This document shows, piece after piece, positions 17,014 to 25,409 of a stretch of DNA of 64,000 bases. The notes below the pieces were generated by a model, which searched no databases, was not told the origin of the DNA, and saw only the letters and a list, made by a program, of their open reading frames with translations. The position numbers and the translations under genes are program-made. This stretch comes from JAHEJE01 sp965216335. GTDB taxonomy: Bacteria > Pseudomonadota > Alphaproteobacteria > Rhizobiales > Aestuariivirgaceae. Where the stretch lies: assembly GCA_965216335.1 (NCBI GenBank), contig OZ244154.1:3100001-3164000 (forward strand), given 5' to 3'. Within the stretch, counting starts at the first letter, position 1. Each line of letters opens with the position of its first letter.

Positions 17014-18627
17014 ATGCCGATTGAACGGCTAGTTCCAGACGCTATTCTGGAAAGCACCAATCTTTCGGGCACGGTCGCCGATATTCAGGATGACCCCGAC
17101 AGCCCGGATGCTGCCTGGCTCACGGCATCGTCGATATCCGACAATTCGCTCCGGGTGTCGTACCCCACGCCAAGCGGAACCTTGAATGGCGGCTTTGGCA
17201 ACCAAAGCGTCGTACTGTGGGTCCGCAAGTCAGCATCGGGAGGCGGTACCCCGTTGCTCAGTGTCGACCTGTATGAAAATGGCACTTTCGTCTTCAGCCT
17301 TGCCAACGGCACTCCGATAGCAAGTGAAAGTGGTCAGTCCGTCGTTCTTGATTGGGATGCCGACAGCCTGGGAGACCTGGCGGGCACAGGTGTTGAACTT
17401 CTCATCTCCGCACAGCGAAGCAGCGGGTCTCCCTCCTCGCGACGCACAGTCGAGTATGGCGCAATGGCCTGGGATGCCGGATTCCAGTCCACCAGTCCTG
17501 CCGGACCTTTTGCCGCGATTGATGAAACCGACACCGCGACACTATCCGGTACCATTGTTCTGACGGGGCAGGTGATTGCGGGCGAGGCGGCTGACGCCGC
17601 TTCATTCCAGGGCAATCTGCCCTCGCTTGGAAGCATCTCCACTAAAGAGGCCGTAGATGTCGCCAGTCTTGGCGGCATTGTAAGCGACCCGGCGGTAATT
17701 GGTCTGTATGCGACTGTTGAGCCGTCGGATGCAGCGACCGTGTCCGCAACGATACGCGTCAGCGGCACTTTGGCTGCTGTGGAAACCACGGATAGCACAA
17801 ACAGCTCAGGCTCGGTCCTGATTTCCGGAACTGGGTTTGGCGTTGAGGTAGCGGATGCACATGCGGCCGTCGGATCCATTCAGCAACCTGCTGTCACCGG
17901 GGTGTTTGCCGTCACCGAGGCCGGCGACAGCGCATCATTTGCTGCGGCAGTGGTTTCAGACGGAACTCTGGCCCAAACTGAGTTGCCTGATACTGCAGCG
18001 GTCGGCGGAGACATCGCGTGGGAAGCCGAGCTTGCCGCGTTAGAGACGTTTGATGCCACCATCATTGCTGGTGGTCCGGTAGTTTCCGGGGCAATGACGT
18101 CAGCGGAGGACAAAGACAGCGCGGCGTTGATTGGACCGGGCGCCAGCGCAAGCGGTGCAATAGCGGCGTCTGAGACATCTGACGCGTTGGCCGCGGTTTC
18201 GCGTTTGATCGTCAATGCACCGATCATCGCAGATGAGTCGGGTGATACGTCAGCGATGTCGGGCGACGTCCAAGTGCGAGGCACACTGGTTGGATCAGAC
18301 ACCCCGGATGCTGCAGCTGTTTCGGGAGCTGGCGCAAATGTAGCTGGTGTACTTGGCGGCAGCGAAGTTTCCGACAGTGCAGCGTTCATTGCCGAGCAGT
18401 TGGCATCTGCTGGCTTTGCCGCAGTCGATGTCGCCGATGTGGCGGTCGTTTCGGGGCACATTCCCTTGCAGGCTCTGCTCTCAGCAGCGGATGCGGCCGA
18501 CGGGGCACTCTTTGCCGGATCGAATGGCGCCTCGACTGCCCAACTCATCTTCGAAAACACGGCGCGTGGATTGGCTTCTCAGACCAGGGTCACCGGCTGC
18601 CACTCCAAATACAGGATCACGACATGA
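17014..18627 (+). CDS. Repeat-rich fibre-like protein with about 16 copies of a 22-26-residue motif
   Basis: 537 residues starting 5 bases after the previous stop. Residues 1 to ~165 form a globular, beta-rich head (SNSVVLWVRKSASGG-like pattern, DLYENGTFVFSLANGTPIAS). From about residue 168 to 520 a motif E-x-x-D-(A/S/T) followed by small residues and glycine recurs every ~22-26 residues, e.g. DETDTATLSG, GEAADAASFQG, VEPSDAATVSA, AAVETTDSTNSSG, SEVSDSAAF. I count 16 units. The acidic, Ala/Ser/Gly-rich composition and low aromatic content suggest an extended fibre or stalk on the particle, possibly calcium-binding. No domain family was recognised. It overlaps the next gene by four bases. Confidence 0.7.
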   Translation: MPIERLVPDAILESTNLSGTVADIQDDPDSPDAAWLTASSISDNSLRVSYPTPSGTLNGGFGNQSVVLWVRKSASGGGTPLLSVDLYENGTFVFSLANGTPIASESGQSVVLDWDADSLGDLAGTGVELLISAQRSSGSPSSRRTVEYGAMAWDAGFQSTSPAGPFAAIDETDTATLSGTIVLTGQVIAGEAADAASFQGNLPSLGSISTKEAVDVASLGGIVSDPAVIGLYATVEPSDAATVSATIRVSGTLAAVETTDSTNSSGSVLISGTGFGVEVADAHAAVGSIQQPAVTGVFAVTEAGDSASFAAAVVSDGTLAQTELPDTAAVGGDIAWEAELAALETFDATIIAGGPVVSGAMTSAEDKDSAALIGPGASASGAIAASETSDALAAVSRLIVNAPIIADESGDTSAMSGDVQVRGTLVGSDTPDAAAVSGAGANVAGVLGGSEVSDSAAFIAEQLASAGFAAVDVADVAVVSGHIPLQALLSAADAADGALFAGSNGASTAQLIFENTARGLASQTRVTGCHSKYRITT

Positions 18628-18974
18628 GTCAAGAACACGCGTTTGAATTTCACTCCGGCGAGCATTGGGCTATCGAAACAACTTACCAGGACGGGGACGG
18701 CATGCCACTTGACCTGAATGGCGCATTGGCAATTGAGTGGGCCATCAGTCCTTCAAAGCTTTCCACTCCGCTTCACACTGCATCGCTGAACAATGGTGAG
18801 ATCATACTGACCGATGCGTTGAACGGGCGTGCCGACATAGCCGTGCCGCCGGCCAGTCAGGTCAACCTGCCCCCTGGCACGTACTATCACGAGTCCCGTG
18901 TCACCAATTCAACCGGTGTCGTCAGTGTCCAGTTTCATGGATCCCTGACGGTTTTGCACTCTGTGACCAACTAG
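18624..18974 (+). CDS. Small phage-type protein of unknown function
   Basis: 116 residues overlapping the fibre gene as ATGA. The text HAFEFHSGEHWAIETTYQDG and GRADIAVPPASQVNLPPGTY with YYHESRVTNSTGVVSVQFHG is compatible with an immunoglobulin-like or BppU-like beta sandwich seen in phage baseplate/fibre accessory proteins. Translational coupling to the repeat protein suggests they work together, for example as fibre tip or chaperone. No firm family match can be given. Confidence 0.6.
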   Translation: MSQEHAFEFHSGEHWAIETTYQDGDGMPLDLNGALAIEWAISPSKLSTPLHTASLNNGEIILTDALNGRADIAVPPASQVNLPPGTYYHESRVTNSTGVVSVQFHGSLTVLHSVTN

Positions 18975-18985
18975 GCAGCATCAGC

Positions 18986-19816
18986 ATGAAGGTTCTCACA
19001 AGGCCTGTCCTCAACCGGCAGGCGTTTTACGACGATATACGGCAAAGCTTGTTTCGCGGCCGGCTCTCCCAGGCACAGGTAGACGGTATCAACGCACTGC
19101 TCGACACTTGGCAACGCGAATTCGCCAATCATGACCGGCGCTGGTTGGCATACTGCCTGGCAACCGCCTACCACGAGACCGCATTCGCCATGCGCCCGTT
19201 GCGTGAGTTTGGCCGCGGCAAAGGGCGTCGGTATGGAGCCCCGGATGCTGAGACGGGTCTTGTCTACTATGGGCGAGGGCATGTGCAGCTTACCTGGGCC
19301 GGAAACTACAAGCGGGCCGGAAAGCGACTCGGTCTCGATCTTTACCGGAATCCAGATTTGGCATTGCGCGCTGAGGTCTCGGCAAGTGTACTGTTCCACG
19401 GTTGTATTGAAGGCTGGTTCACAAGCCGAAAGCTGGGAGAGTTCATCAATGATGATCTCTGCGATTATCGCGGTGCCCGGCGTGTTGTGAATGGCACTGA
19501 CCGGGCGGATTTGATTTCAGGTTATGCCCGGGCGTTTGAAGCTGCCCTTGGCAAGAGGCCTAAACCGAGCCGTTCCGCAACGCCGGATTCGGTATCCCAC
19601 GCCGTCACCGGAAAACCCGCACATAAAAGTACAACGAACTGGAGTGCCGCAGTGTCCATGTTTGCCGGAACCGCGACTGCCGTTGCGGCGGCTGCGCGCG
19701 ATGTAGCCGATACCCTAGGGCCGGTTGGGCTCCTGTTGCTCGCTTCAGCCGGGATTGCCGCCGGTCTGTACATCATCCGCGAGCGCCGGCTCAAATCATA
19801 CCTGGAGGGCGTGTGA
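18986..19816 (+). CDS. GH19-type endolysin with C-terminal membrane segment
   Basis: 276 residues. The N-terminal ~185 residues look like phage GH19 (chitinase/lysozyme-like) muramidases: LAYCLATAYHETAFAMRPLR with putative catalytic Glu64 and Glu74, and GLVYYGRGHVQLTWAGNYKR. A linker rich in Ser/Pro/Thr (about 188-215) leads to a C-terminal hydrophobic segment GPVGLLLLASAGIAAGLYII (about 243-262) with a basic tail, so the enzyme is probably membrane-tethered until lysis. The holin gene begins at the next base after its stop. The C-terminal anchor is unusual for endolysins, where an N-terminal signal-arrest is more common. Confidence 0.8.
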   Translation: MKVLTRPVLNRQAFYDDIRQSLFRGRLSQAQVDGINALLDTWQREFANHDRRWLAYCLATAYHETAFAMRPLREFGRGKGRRYGAPDAETGLVYYGRGHVQLTWAGNYKRAGKRLGLDLYRNPDLALRAEVSASVLFHGCIEGWFTSRKLGEFINDDLCDYRGARRVVNGTDRADLISGYARAFEAALGKRPKPSRSATPDSVSHAVTGKPAHKSTTNWSAAVSMFAGTATAVAAAARDVADTLGPVGLLLLASAGIAAGLYIIRERRLKSYLEGV

Positions 19817-20242
19817 ATGATTGCCACGATACTCAAACTGATTGCTGGACCGGTAGCAGGCAAGGTGCTTGATGTCATCACCGCACACGACAATGCAAAG
19901 ACGGATAGAGCTCAGCTGCGGACAGAAATCGAAAAGGCTATCGTTGGGGCGATGCCAGAAATCACCGCCCATCAAGCCGCAGTTGTGAAGGCGGAAATTG
20001 GCGGTGAAGGTTGGTTGCAGCGCAATTGGCGGCCGTGCGTAGCGTTGGCATTCGCTGGAATCATTGTGTTCTATGGACTGATCCTTCCTGTTGCGGTTGA
20101 TTGGTTTGGGGCGCCTCCTGTGCGCATTGGCGATGCTCTCTTAGGGTGGATAATGCAGGCCGTCCTGATCTGCCTGGGTGGATACATTGGCGGGCGAACC
20201 ATCGAAAAACTGGCAAAAGTATTCGACCGGAAAGTGCTCTAG
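19817..20242 (+). CDS. GTA-type holin (3TM family)
   Basis: 141 residues resembling the holin family used for gene-transfer-agent release (GTA_holin_3TM). A short N-terminal hydrophobic stretch (IATILKLIAGPVAGKVLDVI) is followed by a charged helix and the conserved block GWLQRNWRPCVALAFAGIIV, then a second strong membrane pair ending in LGGYIGGRTIEKLAKVF. It should open the inner membrane and release the upstream endolysin. It is the last gene of the cluster; a gap of 68 bases separates it from the unrelated nitroreductase. Confidence 0.85.
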   Translation: MIATILKLIAGPVAGKVLDVITAHDNAKTDRAQLRTEIEKAIVGAMPEITAHQAAVVKAEIGGEGWLQRNWRPCVALAFAGIIVFYGLILPVAVDWFGAPPVRIGDALLGWIMQAVLICLGGYIGGRTIEKLAKVFDRKVL

Positions 20243-20310
20243 ACGGTTGCCTGCGCCAAAACCTACCTGTAGCGTTTCGCGCCCATGCTCGGTTGAAAGG
20301 GGAGGGGACG

Positions 20311-20982
20311 ATGAAGGTTTCCGAAGCTTTGCGGTCGCGGATCAGTTGTCGGGCGTTCTTGCCCGACCCGATACCTGAACAGACCGTGCGCGAGATTTTG
20401 GATCTGGCGCGAGCATCGGCATCAGGTGGCAACCTGCAACCCTGGCATATCTATGCGCTCACAGGCGACCCGTTGCGAGAGCTGTTGGACGATGTCGCCC
20501 AGCGAATGACGCAGACACCGCGCGGCGAAGAGCCGGAGTACCGCATCTATCCCCAAGACCTGAAAGAACCGTATTTTTCGCGGCGCTTCGCTTGCGGAGA
20601 AGATCTCTATGCTGCGATTGGCGTTGCTCGCGACGACAAGCATGGGCGTTTGAAACAGTTTCGTCGCAACTATGAGTTTTTTGGCGCACCTGTCGGCCTG
20701 TTTGTCTACATTCACCGCAGCATGCTGCCGCCGCAATGGTGCGATGTCGGAATCTTCCTGCAGGCCGTCATGCTTTCGGCCCGGGAACACGGTCTTCATA
20801 CCTGCGCGCAAGAAGCATGGTCGATGTGGCCTCGTGCGGTTGCCGAGCACCTTCGCCCACCTGACGAACTGATGCTGTTTTGCGGTGTGGCGTTGGGTAA
20901 GATGGATGAAAGTGCCCCGGTAAACAGCCTGCGCACGGAAAGGGCATCTGCGCGGGAGGTGTTCCAGTTGCGCGGTTTCTAG
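20311..20982 (+). CDS. Nitroreductase-family FMN oxidoreductase
   Basis: 223 residues from the ATG at 20311, which has GGGGAGGGG just upstream; a longer reading frame starts inside the holin gene. The N-terminus SEALRSRISCRAFLPDPIPE and the FMN/NADPH-binding ARASASGGNLQPWHIYALTG are typical of NfnB/NfsB-like nitroreductases; the C-terminal LMLFCGVALGKMDE is also characteristic. It probably reduces nitro-aromatics or quinones in the cytoplasm. It is a housekeeping-type gene that bounds the GTA cluster on its right side. Confidence 0.88.
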   Translation: MKVSEALRSRISCRAFLPDPIPEQTVREILDLARASASGGNLQPWHIYALTGDPLRELLDDVAQRMTQTPRGEEPEYRIYPQDLKEPYFSRRFACGEDLYAAIGVARDDKHGRLKQFRRNYEFFGAPVGLFVYIHRSMLPPQWCDVGIFLQAVMLSAREHGLHTCAQEAWSMWPRAVAEHLRPPDELMLFCGVALGKMDESAPVNSLRTERASAREVFQLRGF

Positions 20983-21065
20983 CAGATCGTGATTGCATGG
21001 TCCGATTGTTCATGGCGGGTTCATATTGAAGCGGCTAAGAACCATGCGATCGTGGGAAGAGGTAA

Positions 21066-21449
21066 ATGAAGACGGCATTTCTTCACGTTTTGGCCGCCGC
21101 AGTGTTGGCCCTTGCTATGAGCGCGTCCGCAGATGCTGGCCAGCGCAAGCAGCGGCCTGTTGCCATTGAAGGTCTGATGCACCAGGCGCCAACCGCGCGT
21201 CAGTTGCGGCGGCACAAGCTCCAGCTTGTCCAGAAGAAGCGCAGACGTGCGGTGGCAGGCGAGCGCCGCAGAATGATTCCGCCATCGGTAGCTTTGCGCA
21301 GAGCTCTGCGGTATTCTCCAGGCAGCAAGGGGCTTGGTGTCAGGTTGCTCAACCGCGCCCGCCCGGTTTATGCAGTAAAGCTGAAATCTGGCAACCGCGT
21401 CCATCGTGTACTGATTGATGCGCTGACCGGTCAAAGAATCGGCCAGTGA
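21066..21449 (+). CDS. Secreted PepSY-domain protein, possible FeuN-like regulator of the adjacent two-component system
   Basis: 127 residues: signal peptide (FLHVLAAAVLALAMSASADA), a very basic middle (RQLRRHKLQLVQKKRRRAVA), and a C-terminal PepSY-like unit (ALRRALRYSPGSKGLGVRLL followed by YAVKLKSGNRVHRVLIDALT). PepSY proteins beside two-component genes often hold the sensor kinase inactive from the periplasm, as FeuN does for FeuQ in Sinorhizobium. The gene sits 34 bases before the response regulator. The unusually basic linker is notable. Regulation of FeuPQ is by analogy. Confidence 0.65.
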   Translation: MKTAFLHVLAAAVLALAMSASADAGQRKQRPVAIEGLMHQAPTARQLRRHKLQLVQKKRRRAVAGERRRMIPPSVALRRALRYSPGSKGLGVRLLNRARPVYAVKLKSGNRVHRVLIDALTGQRIGQ

Positions 21450-21483
21450 GCCAGCGGGGCTCATCTGAAGTTCGGGGTGGAAA

Positions 21484-22155
21484 ATGCGCTTGTTGGTGGT
21501 CGAAGACGATCCGGATCTCAATCGGCAACTGGTCGGTGCCTTGGAAGAAGCAGGCTACGTTGTAGATGCAGCCGGAGACGGTGAGGAAGGACACTTCCTT
21601 GGCGATACGGAACCGTATGATGCTGTGATCCTTGACCTTGGTCTGCCAATCAAGGACGGCGTTTCCGTTCTGGAGGAATGGCGTCGCGATGGCCGGAAGA
21701 TGCCTGTCTTGATTCTTACGGCGCGTGACCGTTGGAGTGACAAAGTCGCGGGCTTCGACGCCGGTGCTGACGACTATGTCTCCAAGCCGTTTCACATGGA
21801 GGAGGTTCTGGCTCGCGTGCGGGCTCTGCTGCGTCGCAGTGCCGGCCATGCGACCAGCGAACTGTCTTGTGGCTCGGTTATGCTGGACACGGCCGGTGCG
21901 CGCGTGACCGTCGATGGGCAAGCGGTGAAGCTAACGTCACTCGAGTTTCGTTTGCTGGCATACCTGATGCACCATAAGGGCCGGGTTGTGTCGCGAACCG
22001 AATTGGTCGAGCATCTTTACGATCAGGACTTCGATCGCGATTCGAACACGATCGAAGTGTTTGTTGGCCGCTTGCGCAAAAAGTTGAAAGTGAATGTGCT
22101 GCAAACGGTGCGCGGCCTGGGGTATTGCGTGGCCGAGCCGGACGATGCGGCTTAA
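21484..22155 (+). CDS. feuP: OmpR-family response regulator (FeuP-like)
   Basis: 223 residues: receiver domain with phospho-acceptor Asp51 in DAVILDLGLP and Lys in VSKPFH, then a winged-helix output domain (VKLTSLEFRLLAYLMHHKGR and DRDSNTIEVFVGRLRKKL). The next gene, a sensor kinase, overlaps its end. The order PepSY protein - regulator - kinase resembles feuN-feuP-feuQ of rhizobia, which controls cyclic glucan export. OmpR family is certain; the feuP assignment is from gene order and resemblance. Confidence 0.7.
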   Translation: MRLLVVEDDPDLNRQLVGALEEAGYVVDAAGDGEEGHFLGDTEPYDAVILDLGLPIKDGVSVLEEWRRDGRKMPVLILTARDRWSDKVAGFDAGADDYVSKPFHMEEVLARVRALLRRSAGHATSELSCGSVMLDTAGARVTVDGQAVKLTSLEFRLLAYLMHHKGRVVSRTELVEHLYDQDFDRDSNTIEVFVGRLRKKLKVNVLQTVRGLGYCVAEPDDAA

Positions 22156-23527
22156 CTCCCTTTCCTTCAGGCTGACGGCGTCTGCCGCAGCCGTCAGTCT
22201 TTTCCTGCTCGTCGTGGCCGGCATCGTGTTGAACATCCTTTTCCGAACCGCCTTGGAGCGCAACTTTGATGCCCGGCTCCAGGCAGTCATGGACGGACTG
22301 CTGGCCAATGTTGAGCTTGACCAGTCCGGTGTGCCAGTCATGCCCGGTTCGATCGCTGATACGCGTTTTGAGTTACCGGTCTCTGGTTGGTACTGGCAGG
22401 TACAGAAACTTTCTGATGCTGAACCTGTAGAGCTTGTCGCCCCCTCCCTGCTCGAGCAACGGCTTGATCTGCCGTCTCCATCCGACCCGTCACGCGACAA
22501 GAACGGGGTTGCCCACGTCTACATGACTGATAGCAACGGCACCCAACTCCGCGTTATCGAGCAGCGGTACACACTGTTCGGCAGTCCCGACCAGTTCTCT
22601 TTTCTTGTTGCAGGTAATTTCGATGAACTTCGCACCGAGATTTCCGCATTCCAGCGCACCCTGGCCCTGGTACTCGCTTTGCTGGGAGCAGGATTGCTCG
22701 TCGCCATATTGGCACAGGTCCGATTTGGCATGGTGCCCTTGCGTACCCTGGAGCGCGAGTTGTCAAGAGTGCGGCAAGGTGATGCAGAAAACCTGAGCGA
22801 GCAGTATCCCAGTGAAATCCAGCCCGTTGCAAATGAGCTCAACCTACTGATCAAATCGAACACGGAAGTGGTCGAACGGGCAAGAACGCAGGTCGGAAAT
22901 CTCGCCCACGCCTTGAAAACGCCGCTAAGTGTGCTTGCCAACGAGGCACAGTCCAATGCCGGTGGACTGGCTGGAAAAGTAGCCCAACAAACCCAGGTGA
23001 TGCGTGACCAGGTGAGTATGTACCTTGATCGCGCTCGCCGCGCCGCACGCGCCCAGGGCTTGGGTGCTGTGACGGATGTCGGCGATGTCGTCGCAGCGAT
23101 TGGCCGTACGCTGCAAAAAATCAACGCCGATCGCAATGTCGAATTGCGTACCGAGATACCGCCTGCCATACGGTTTCGAGGCGAGCGTCAGGATCTTGAA
23201 GAAATGGTGGGCAATCTCTTGGACAACGCATTCAAGTGGACTGACGGCACTGTGTCCGTCACCGCGCGCAGGCTGGAGGGCCAGTCGGAAGATGGACGCA
23301 GGTGGTTGGAGTTGGATGTATCTGACGACGGTCCCGGCTTACCCGAGGCACGCCGCTACGAGGCGATGAAGCGGGGAGAACGGCTCGATGAAACCAAACC
23401 CGGTAGCGGCTTGGGCTTGTCGATCGTTTCTGAAACTGCCGCGATGTACAATGGTGAAGTGAAGCTGGAGCAATCAGCTCTGGGAGGACTGTCTGTAGTG
23501 CTGAAGCTGCCGGCTGCAGGTGGCTAA
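22145..23527 (+). CDS. feuQ: Membrane sensor histidine kinase (FeuQ-like)
   Basis: The ATG at 22145 lies within the response regulator stop region and is followed by basic residues and a first membrane helix (SAAAVSLFLLVVAGIVLNIL), giving 460 residues. A periplasmic loop of about 130 residues and a second helix (LALVLALLGAGLLVAILAQV) precede a HAMP-like linker, the phospho-acceptor motif NLAHALKTPLSVLANEAQS, and a HATPase domain with NLLDNAFKW, DVSDDGPGL and GSGLGLSIV. The ALKTPL version of the H-box is typical of PhoQ/FeuQ-type kinases. Upstream ATG at 22094 would lie in the regulator gene and was rejected. Confidence 0.75.
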   Translation: MRLNSLSFRLTASAAAVSLFLLVVAGIVLNILFRTALERNFDARLQAVMDGLLANVELDQSGVPVMPGSIADTRFELPVSGWYWQVQKLSDAEPVELVAPSLLEQRLDLPSPSDPSRDKNGVAHVYMTDSNGTQLRVIEQRYTLFGSPDQFSFLVAGNFDELRTEISAFQRTLALVLALLGAGLLVAILAQVRFGMVPLRTLERELSRVRQGDAENLSEQYPSEIQPVANELNLLIKSNTEVVERARTQVGNLAHALKTPLSVLANEAQSNAGGLAGKVAQQTQVMRDQVSMYLDRARRAARAQGLGAVTDVGDVVAAIGRTLQKINADRNVELRTEIPPAIRFRGERQDLEEMVGNLLDNAFKWTDGTVSVTARRLEGQSEDGRRWLELDVSDDGPGLPEARRYEAMKRGERLDETKPGSGLGLSIVSETAAMYNGEVKLEQSALGGLSVVLKLPAAGG

Positions 23528-23572
23528 AGCACTTTCCGATCATATGGAATCACTTGACCGGATTTCCACGCC

Positions 23573-23683
23573 TCTAGCCTGTCCCCGCGAAGGCGGGGAT
23601 CACCATGCTCGGCTTGCGGTCAACCAGACCGCGGTGCCAAGCATGCCTCGCCAGCACTGCGACCCTGAATGTCCACAGGCCCT
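23573..23683. repeat. Composite palindromic repeat (RPE-like hairpin plus shared 40-bp module)
   Basis: Three pieces lie end to end: a hairpin CCCCGCG-AAGG-CGGGG-like repeat (about 23582-23600); a REP-like hairpin around GCGGTC-aacca-GACCGC (23616-23632), with a related copy at 29061-29107; and a 40-bp module (23644-23683) whose reverse complement reappears at 28835-28874 with two differences. The end of the module supplies part of the TAG stop of the regulator gene at 23682. No coding frame is convincing here. Confidence 0.75.
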
Positions 23684-24680
23684 AGCCTGCCGGCGCCCCG
23701 GTGGTTGTTTCGGTAAACGGCACTCCCCGCTCGCGATAAGGCGTGCGATCATAAAAGGCCCTGTAGCACTTTGAGAAGTGCGATGGAGAGGAAAACCCGC
23801 AGGCCAGCGCTACGTTAATGACCGACATGTCGGTCTGCAGCAAGAGGGAGCGGGCTTTCTTGAGTCGCAGTTCGAGATAGTAACGCTTCGGCGAGCGGTC
23901 GAGGTAGCGACGGAACAGCCGTTCGAGTTGCCGCGTCGACAGGCCGGCCTGCTTGGCCAGAATACTCGGCGACAGCGGTTCTTCCAGATTTGTCTCCATC
24001 TCCTCGATAATACCGACAAGCTTGGGGTGTCGCGCGCCGATGCGCGCCGGCAGAGACATGCGCTGGTGTTCCGAATGGTGCCGGATCGGCGAGTGCAGCG
24101 ACATCTCTGCAACCGTTGAGGCAAGTTCGGGGCCACTCTGATTGGCAATCAACGACAGCATTAGGTCAAGCGCAGACGTGCCCCCCGCGCAGGTTGCTCT
24201 ATCACGATCGAGCTCGTAGAGGCTGCCGGTGACATTGAGTTCTGGGAAGGCTTCGGAGAATCCGGGCAAGTTCTCCCAATGGATTGTGCAGTTGTAGTCG
24301 TCCAACAGGCCTGCCTCGGCAAGGATGTGGGCTCCGGTGCACAAGGCACCGATATTCATGCCCCGTCGTGCGGCCTTGCGCAGCCAATTGACCAGCGGTT
24401 TGTCGACATGCTGGTGGACGTTGATCCCGCTGCACACAAACACGATAGCGTGCTCGCCAATGGAATCGAGATCACCGTCGACCATCGTGACCACACCGTT
24501 TGAGGCCGTCACCGGTTGACCGGACACCGAGTGTGTCGACCACCTGTAAATTTCGCGCTCCGCATGCCGGTTTGCCAACCGCAACGGTTCGATCGCCGAT
24601 GTCATCGGCATCATTGTGAATTCATCCACCAGGATGAATGCAATGTGTTGTGGTAGCTCCCGAGGCTTTTCGTTGAACAT
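23682..24680 (-). CDS. GlxA/GbdR-type transcriptional regulator (DJ-1/PfpI plus AraC HTH)
   Basis: 332 residues from the ATG at 24680; a TTG at 24707 would add nine. The N-terminal half is a DJ-1/PfpI-like domain (HIAFILVDEFTMMPMTSAIE, IGALCTGAHILAEAGLL with a nucleophile-elbow Cys). The C-terminal half has two AraC helix-turn-helix units (LAKQAGLSTRQLERLFRRYL and VALACGFSSPSHFSKCYRAF). This is the layout of Pseudomonas GbdR, the activator of glycine betaine and sarcosine catabolism, and the gene follows the sarcosine oxidase operon on the same strand. Its stop TAG coincides with the edge of a repeat module. Confidence 0.82.
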   Translation of the reverse strand: MFNEKPRELPQHIAFILVDEFTMMPMTSAIEPLRLANRHAEREIYRWSTHSVSGQPVTASNGVVTMVDGDLDSIGEHAIVFVCSGINVHQHVDKPLVNWLRKAARRGMNIGALCTGAHILAEAGLLDDYNCTIHWENLPGFSEAFPELNVTGSLYELDRDRATCAGGTSALDLMLSLIANQSGPELASTVAEMSLHSPIRHHSEHQRMSLPARIGARHPKLVGIIEEMETNLEEPLSPSILAKQAGLSTRQLERLFRRYLDRSPKRYYLELRLKKARSLLLQTDMSVINVALACGFSSPSHFSKCYRAFYDRTPYRERGVPFTETTTGAPAG

Positions 24681-24794
24681 TCGGCAATCCGTGACCCGGC
24701 GGGTCAAGCTACATCAGGCAAACCAGACCTTTCTCGTCATGGACGATTAGCTGCCATGTTTCAAGAGGTGTTGTTCGCCTGCCGGGATCGCAGA

Positions 24795-25409
24795 TCAGTT
24801 TGAAGGAATGGCCTGTTCGCCAAACAATTTCAGCTTTGCTGCAGATCGGCCGGTTTCAAGTATCCAATCCCACGCGTAGTCGGCGTAGGACCGAAAAACG
24901 TAGAGATCCAGGACGTCCGGATCCGTGCTGACGAAATGCACCATTCCGGCCACATCCGCAAACCTCAGCCGGCGCACGCTCCCGGCTGCATATTCCGGGT
25001 CGGTAAGATCGACAGGCGCCCCTTTCATCATTACCTCGCGTGCAGTTTCGCCTTCCAGACGGATAATCGCCCTGGCATCGCTGAGGTTGACGGCAAGGCT
25101 GTGCACACCGGAAAGCGCTTCGCGCAGAGCCTCGGTCAGATCCTGTGCTTTGTCGCGCGGACAGCAGATCAGCCACTGATCGACCGACAGCCACAGTATG
25201 GTGAGCTCTCCGGACGTAAGAGAACCGCGGGGCTCTTTTGGCAGCGCACAGCCGAGGACGGACCTCACGGCAGCGGTGAACTTGCGGCTGCCCAGCGAAC
25301 CCCGTAGATCGATCATGCCGCGATCGGTGATTTCCCGAACATTGATGGCCATGGAACCGCTCGTGGCTGCGGCATGATGGAGCGGACTTTCAAAGCGTGG
25401 ATCAGACAT
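24795..25409 (-). CDS. soxG: Sarcosine oxidase gamma subunit
   Basis: 204 residues from the ATG at 25409, which overlaps the soxA stop by 8 bases. The opening SDPRFESPLHHAAATSG and the run ILWLSVDQWLICCPRDKAQD are family-typical; soxG resembles a small GcvT-like fold. It is the last subunit of the heterotetrameric enzyme that demethylates sarcosine to glycine with formation of 5,10-methylene-THF and hydrogen peroxide. An ATG at 25517 lies within soxA and was not used. Confidence 0.88.
   Translation of the reverse strand: MSDPRFESPLHHAAATSGSMAINVREITDRGMIDLRGSLGSRKFTAAVRSVLGCALPKEPRGSLTSGELTILWLSVDQWLICCPRDKAQDLTEALREALSGVHSLAVNLSDARAIIRLEGETAREVMMKGAPVDLTDPEYAAGSVRRLRFADVAGMVHFVSTDPDVLDLYVFRSYADYAWDWILETGRSAAKLKLFGEQAIPSN

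Noticed and set aside
1437..20242. The cluster as an integrated temperate prophage
   Set aside because: No integrase, repressor, replication or attachment repeats are visible at either end, and the gene order and family types follow RcGTA. It is not fully excluded.
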